In this document: in pieces, positions 61,268 through 64,000 of the stretch
Numbering within the stretch: the stretch's first letter is position 1
How the letters are laid out: the number at the start of each line of letters is the position of its first letter
NCBI RefSeq assembly: GCF_008369105.1
Contig: NZ_VINQ01000012.1
Span: 1 to 64,000 of the forward strand
Reading direction: 5' to 3'
Source of the DNA: Aquicoccus porphyridii
GTDB taxonomy: Bacteria > Pseudomonadota > Alphaproteobacteria > Rhodobacterales > Rhodobacteraceae
DNA: 64,000 bases
The notes under the pieces: generated by a model
Seen by the model: only the letters and a program-made list of their open reading frames with translations
The model's database searches: none
Told to the model about the DNA's origin: nothing
Made by a program: the position numbers and the translations under genes

Positions 61268-61921
61268 ATGAACCATGCCACGGACAACTACGACCCGCCG
61301 CAGAACCCGCCCGAGATCCTGCATGAAGACCAGGAGTTGATCGTGGTCAACAAACCCGCCGGGCTCCTGTCGGTACCGGGCAAGGGCGCGCATCTCGCCG
61401 ATTGCCTTCTGGCACGGGTCGTGGCCCGGTTCCCCACCGCGCTGCTGGTGCACCGGCTTGATCGCGACACCTCCGGCGTGATGGTCTTTGCCGCCACGGC
61501 CCATGCCCAGCGCCACCTTGGCCTGCAATTCGAGAAGCGCCAGACCAAAAAGACATATGTCGCGCGGGTTCACGGTTGCATCGATTCACCCGAAGGGGTG
61601 GTCGATCTGCCCCTTATCGTCGATTGGCCCAACCGCCCCCGCCAGATGGTCTGTCACGAAACCGGCAAGGAGGCGGTGACCGGCTACAAGGTGATCCGCA
61701 GCGACGCGTGCGAAAGCCGGGTGCGGCTCTTTCCGCGTACCGGGCGCAGCCATCAGTTGCGCGTGCACATGGCCGCGCTTGGCCACCCGATCCTTGGTGA
61801 TCCGTTCTATTCCGACGATGCCGATGCCTATCCGCGGATGATGTTGCATGCCGAGGAGCTGCGACTGCGCCACCCCGAGGGCGGGCGCGGCATGCGTTTT
61901 CGCGCACGCGCCCCGTTCTGA
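61268..61921 (+). CDS. RluA-family pseudouridine synthase
   Basis: This 217-aa protein has EDQELIVVNKPAGLLSVPG, catalytic D65 in VHRLDRDTSGVMVFA and the C-terminal RTGRSHQLRVHMAALGHPILGDPFY. Its short length without an S4 domain fits RluA, which modifies 23S rRNA U746 and tRNA U32. The target is not proven by sequence. Confidence 0.9.
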   Translation: MNHATDNYDPPQNPPEILHEDQELIVVNKPAGLLSVPGKGAHLADCLLARVVARFPTALLVHRLDRDTSGVMVFAATAHAQRHLGLQFEKRQTKKTYVARVHGCIDSPEGVVDLPLIVDWPNRPRQMVCHETGKEAVTGYKVIRSDACESRVRLFPRTGRSHQLRVHMAALGHPILGDPFYSDDADAYPRMMLHAEELRLRHPEGGRGMRFRARAPF

Positions 61922-61934
61922 AAAACTTGTCTGG

Positions 61935-63005
61935 TCACGCCGCGCGGCGCTGCATCAACGTGATCGCCTCGAACGGCCTGAGCATCGGATAGCTCGATTT
62001 CGGATGTTCCGGCAGAAGCGTCCGGTCGATCTTGGCAAGAACACTCTGGGCCAGTTGTGCCGGTTTGCGCCGCAGCCGACCGATATAAAGGCTCTCGATC
62101 GGGCAACCCGCGCCGATCATCGATTCATGCCGTGGCAGGATCACCTGACAATAAGTCACGGTCGGAGACCCGCTCAGGCTTATCGCCGAGATCCCATTGA
62201 CCAGATGCCGTGCCGGCACCAGAACCGCCTCGCGGCCAAAGATGTATTCAACCTCGGACCCGCCCACCACCAGCCGCTGATCGGGGGCGACCACGATATC
62301 GCTACGCAACCCGAAATACGGCGCGCGCAGGCGCACAGGACGGAACGATCCGCGCGCCGGAACGGTGCGCCGCACCGCATGCAGCACCGGCACGAGCCCC
62401 GCTTCCAACGTCTCGACCAGATCACCACGTTGCAAATCCTGCGCGCAAACATAACGGTCGGACGTAAGGATCGGCACATCGGCACCAAGGCTTGGGGCCG
62501 GACCGATCGGCTCAACCTTCTCGGAGATGGCAAAGAACTCGACATCTCGGTCCATCAGGCGGCGACGCGGATCGCACGTCATCGCCTGCACATCCTCAAC
62601 GTGCATCGCGCGCGGGTTCTCCAACATGAGTTTGACCATCTTGCCGTGTTCCGGCCGCTCGATGGCCAGCCGCCCGCGCCCCCGGGGCAGATCCCAACTA
62701 TAGCTGATGCGCAAAAGATCGGCCCTGTCCTGCGCATCGTGATTGAGCGCCGCATGAAATGCCTCGCCGTTCTCGGCCATGACCAACACCACCCCACCCC
62801 CGGGGATCGCCTGCACCGAAAGCTTGAACACCTCGCAATCGTGGCTTTCAAAGGCGAAAAGAGTCTGCGGCCCACCATCGGGCGACAGACGGGTTTCGAT
62901 CATCAGCGTGCCACACGGCAAGTGCCCCTTGCGCACCGTGCGCGGGGGGCGAAAGTTTGTCGTCTCGGTATCTGCGATTGCAAACCACCCCACGGACGGC
63001 CTCAC
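61935..63005 (-). CDS. Hint-domain protein with a degenerate Cys1
   Basis: This 356-aa protein has an N-terminal domain of unknown function (~1-160, with LFAFESHDCEVFKLSVQAIPGG) and a Hint-type domain from ~170. In that domain GADVPILTSDRYVCAQDLQRGDLVETLEAG corresponds to the CFVAGTRIETADG..GDMVLT start of the neighbouring protein. The position of the nucleophile Cys is Ser (PSLGADVPILT), and EYIFGREAVLVPARHLVNG resembles the conserved late strand. It overlaps the upstream Hint gene by 4 bases (ATGA). The function is unknown. Confidence 0.72.
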   Translation of the reverse strand: MRPSVGWFAIADTETTNFRPPRTVRKGHLPCGTLMIETRLSPDGGPQTLFAFESHDCEVFKLSVQAIPGGGVVLVMAENGEAFHAALNHDAQDRADLLRISYSWDLPRGRGRLAIERPEHGKMVKLMLENPRAMHVEDVQAMTCDPRRRLMDRDVEFFAISEKVEPIGPAPSLGADVPILTSDRYVCAQDLQRGDLVETLEAGLVPVLHAVRRTVPARGSFRPVRLRAPYFGLRSDIVVAPDQRLVVGGSEVEYIFGREAVLVPARHLVNGISAISLSGSPTVTYCQVILPRHESMIGAGCPIESLYIGRLRRKPAQLAQSVLAKIDRTLLPEHPKSSYPMLRPFEAITLMQRRAA

Positions 63006-64000
63006 GCGACCTGGCGCGAAGCGGCGCTGACCCGGGTCAGAAGCTCAGCTTCGAACCGGCGCAGCGCAGGGCGTGCACTAGGCCCATACCCGGTTCCGGT
63101 CTCGAGGTCGATCTCGGGGAAAAGTGCATGAATTTCCTTGACCATTTCGGCCTCCAGATTGCATTTCACCTGCGAACCGGGATGAAAGCTCTCGCTGGCC
63201 AACCCGTCGGAATAGATCACCTGATGATCGTCGAAGAGAAGATGCACATATTCGACCCAGCCGCCGACAACCGGGCGCACCGTGCGGTCATTGACCAGAT
63301 CGCGCGCCGCCACGAGAACTTCCGCTTCACCGAACAAGAGCTCGGACACACAGTCGCGCACAAGGATGCGGTGCAACGGCGACACCGCCACTGCACCATG
63401 CTGGCCGAATGTGTTGGGCGCGATATAGATCGGGGCGAACTTGCCAGTGGCCTGCACCCGCCGCCGTCCGACCCAACGCAAGGGCTGCGGTCCGTGATCC
63501 TGCGTCAGCACCATGTCGCCGGGCACCAGCATCTCAACTCGACGCGGCCCGTCAGCGGTCTCGATCCGCGTGCCCGCCACGAAACAGGGCACGGCCTCAA
63601 CCAGAACGTAACCGGTGTCGTCCTGCATGTCATTGGTGACGGTGTAGGTAAAATTGAAATCTTCGTCATTGCCATCACCGACAAGCGTGACCGTGCCATC
63701 GGCGTTGAGTGTCACCGTCTGCCCGGTGTTGAGCGAAACCGTATCGCCCGCACCGACCGCGAGCCCGTTGATATGGGTGATGGTCAGCGCGCCGCCACCA
63801 GCGTTCTCGTCATTGCCCAGCACATCCAGCGTCTTGGTCTGGTCGCCGGTCAGGTGCACCAGATCGTCATTGGCAATCAGCACCGTCTGCACCGATCCGC
63901 CTGCAATCAGAAGATTGGAATCATAGGATGAATCCCCCACATCCGCGATCCCGATCCGGATTGAATTCATCTCGCCCGCCGTCACCGGCATGGCCAGCGT
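63002..64000 (-). CDS. Choice-of-anchor L / Hint-domain protein, 5' end outside the window
   Basis: The visible 332 codons have an N-terminal part resembling the end of a choice-of-anchor L domain (IRIGIADVGDSSYDSNLLIAGGS). A cadherin-like/VCBS-type segment follows (KTLDVLGNDENAGGGALTITHINGLAVG..FTYTVTND), and then a Hint domain starting CFVAGTRIETADGPRRVEMLVPGDMVLT and ending with LSELLFGEAEVLVAARDLVND-like strands. The open frame continues past 64000, so the start is unknown. Proteins of this layout are secreted and often calcium-rich. The Cys of CFVAGT is intact, so autoprocessing is possible. Confidence 0.78.
   Translation of the reverse strand, partial: TLAMPVTAGEMNSIRIGIADVGDSSYDSNLLIAGGSVQTVLIANDDLVHLTGDQTKTLDVLGNDENAGGGALTITHINGLAVGAGDTVSLNTGQTVTLNADGTVTLVGDGNDEDFNFTYTVTNDMQDDTGYVLVEAVPCFVAGTRIETADGPRRVEMLVPGDMVLTQDHGPQPLRWVGRRRVQATGKFAPIYIAPNTFGQHGAVAVSPLHRILVRDCVSELLFGEAEVLVAARDLVNDRTVRPVVGGWVEYVHLLFDDHQVIYSDGLASESFHPGSQVKCNLEAEMVKEIHALFPEIDLETGTGYGPSARPALRRFEAELLTRVSAASRQVA

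Noticed and set aside
1-64000. CRISPR arrays, rRNA operons, prophage structural genes, toxin-antitoxin pairs
   Set aside because: I saw no regularly spaced repeats, no rRNA sequence and no phage structural proteins. The XRE/96-aa pair is divergent, unlike typical toxin-antitoxin operons.

Overview
The window looks like the chromosome of a marine Rhodobacteraceae (Roseobacter-group) alphaproteobacterium. The evidence is a uniformly high-GC sequence, the alphaproteobacterial core order rpoZ-rel-DUF2062-pdxJ-acpS-lepB-rnc-era-DUF1491, tripartite TctABC transport, a DmdB-like acyl-CoA ligase, LdaA/Pat-type acetylation genes and Hint/choice-of-anchor proteins. The taxonomic assignment is inference from gene content; no marker search was run.

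Region 1 (1-3.2 kb) is a decayed accessory segment against the 3' end of a tRNA-Asn(GTT). It holds a truncated DUF6880 gene, an IS110-family element whose transposase has two in-frame stops, a small XRE regulator divergent from a 96-aa unknown protein with a perfect dyad between them, and degenerate repeat-like sequence on both sides of the IS. No integrase is present.

Region 2 (3.5-15.2 kb) is the most distinctive part. A divergent locus is centred on an IclR regulator. On the minus strand lie tctC-tctB-tctA, an aldehyde dehydrogenase, an AGXT2L-type class III PLP enzyme, an APH-fold kinase, a UPF0261 (Tm-1-like) protein and then recO. The kinase, PLP phospho-lyase and aldehyde dehydrogenase make a coherent route: phosphorylate an amino alcohol (hydroxylysine or ethanolamine type), eliminate phosphate and ammonia to an aldehyde, and oxidise it to a carboxylate. 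On the plus strand are IclR, a HAD hydrolase and a second omega-aminotransferase. A perfect 9-bp-arm inverted repeat lies in the divergent promoter.

Region 3 (15.2-33.6 kb) is mixed. It has a lytic transglycosylase, cobalamin genes cbiB-cobC, an EamA exporter, an acyl-CoA ligase and a DUF2892 protein behind an ATTC-N8-GAAT dyad. These are followed by a degenerate M48-like membrane protein, a 96-nt hairpin and a GTTAACC element. Then come an alkaline-phosphatase-fold enzyme, a CDF transporter, a Pat-type lysine acetyltransferase paired with an RPD3/HDA-type deacetylase, and a peptide-type ABC transporter.

Region 4 (33.6-45.5 kb) holds a CocE/NonD hydrolase, a TRIC-like channel, rnhA, two GSTs, methyltransferase, DUF3429, LysE and ispH genes, then a cytochrome c, a NYN protein, folK, a WaaA paralogue and kdsB with a HAD hydrolase. 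Region 5 (45.6-53.9 kb) is the conserved information-processing block, lacking recO at its usual end. Region 6 (54.0-60.0 kb) is a PimFCD-like beta-oxidation cluster with a GlcD-type FAD enzyme. Region 7 (60.0-64.0 kb) has a methyltransferase, an NTF2-like protein, an RluA-type pseudouridine synthase and two tandem Hint-domain proteins; the last runs off the window.
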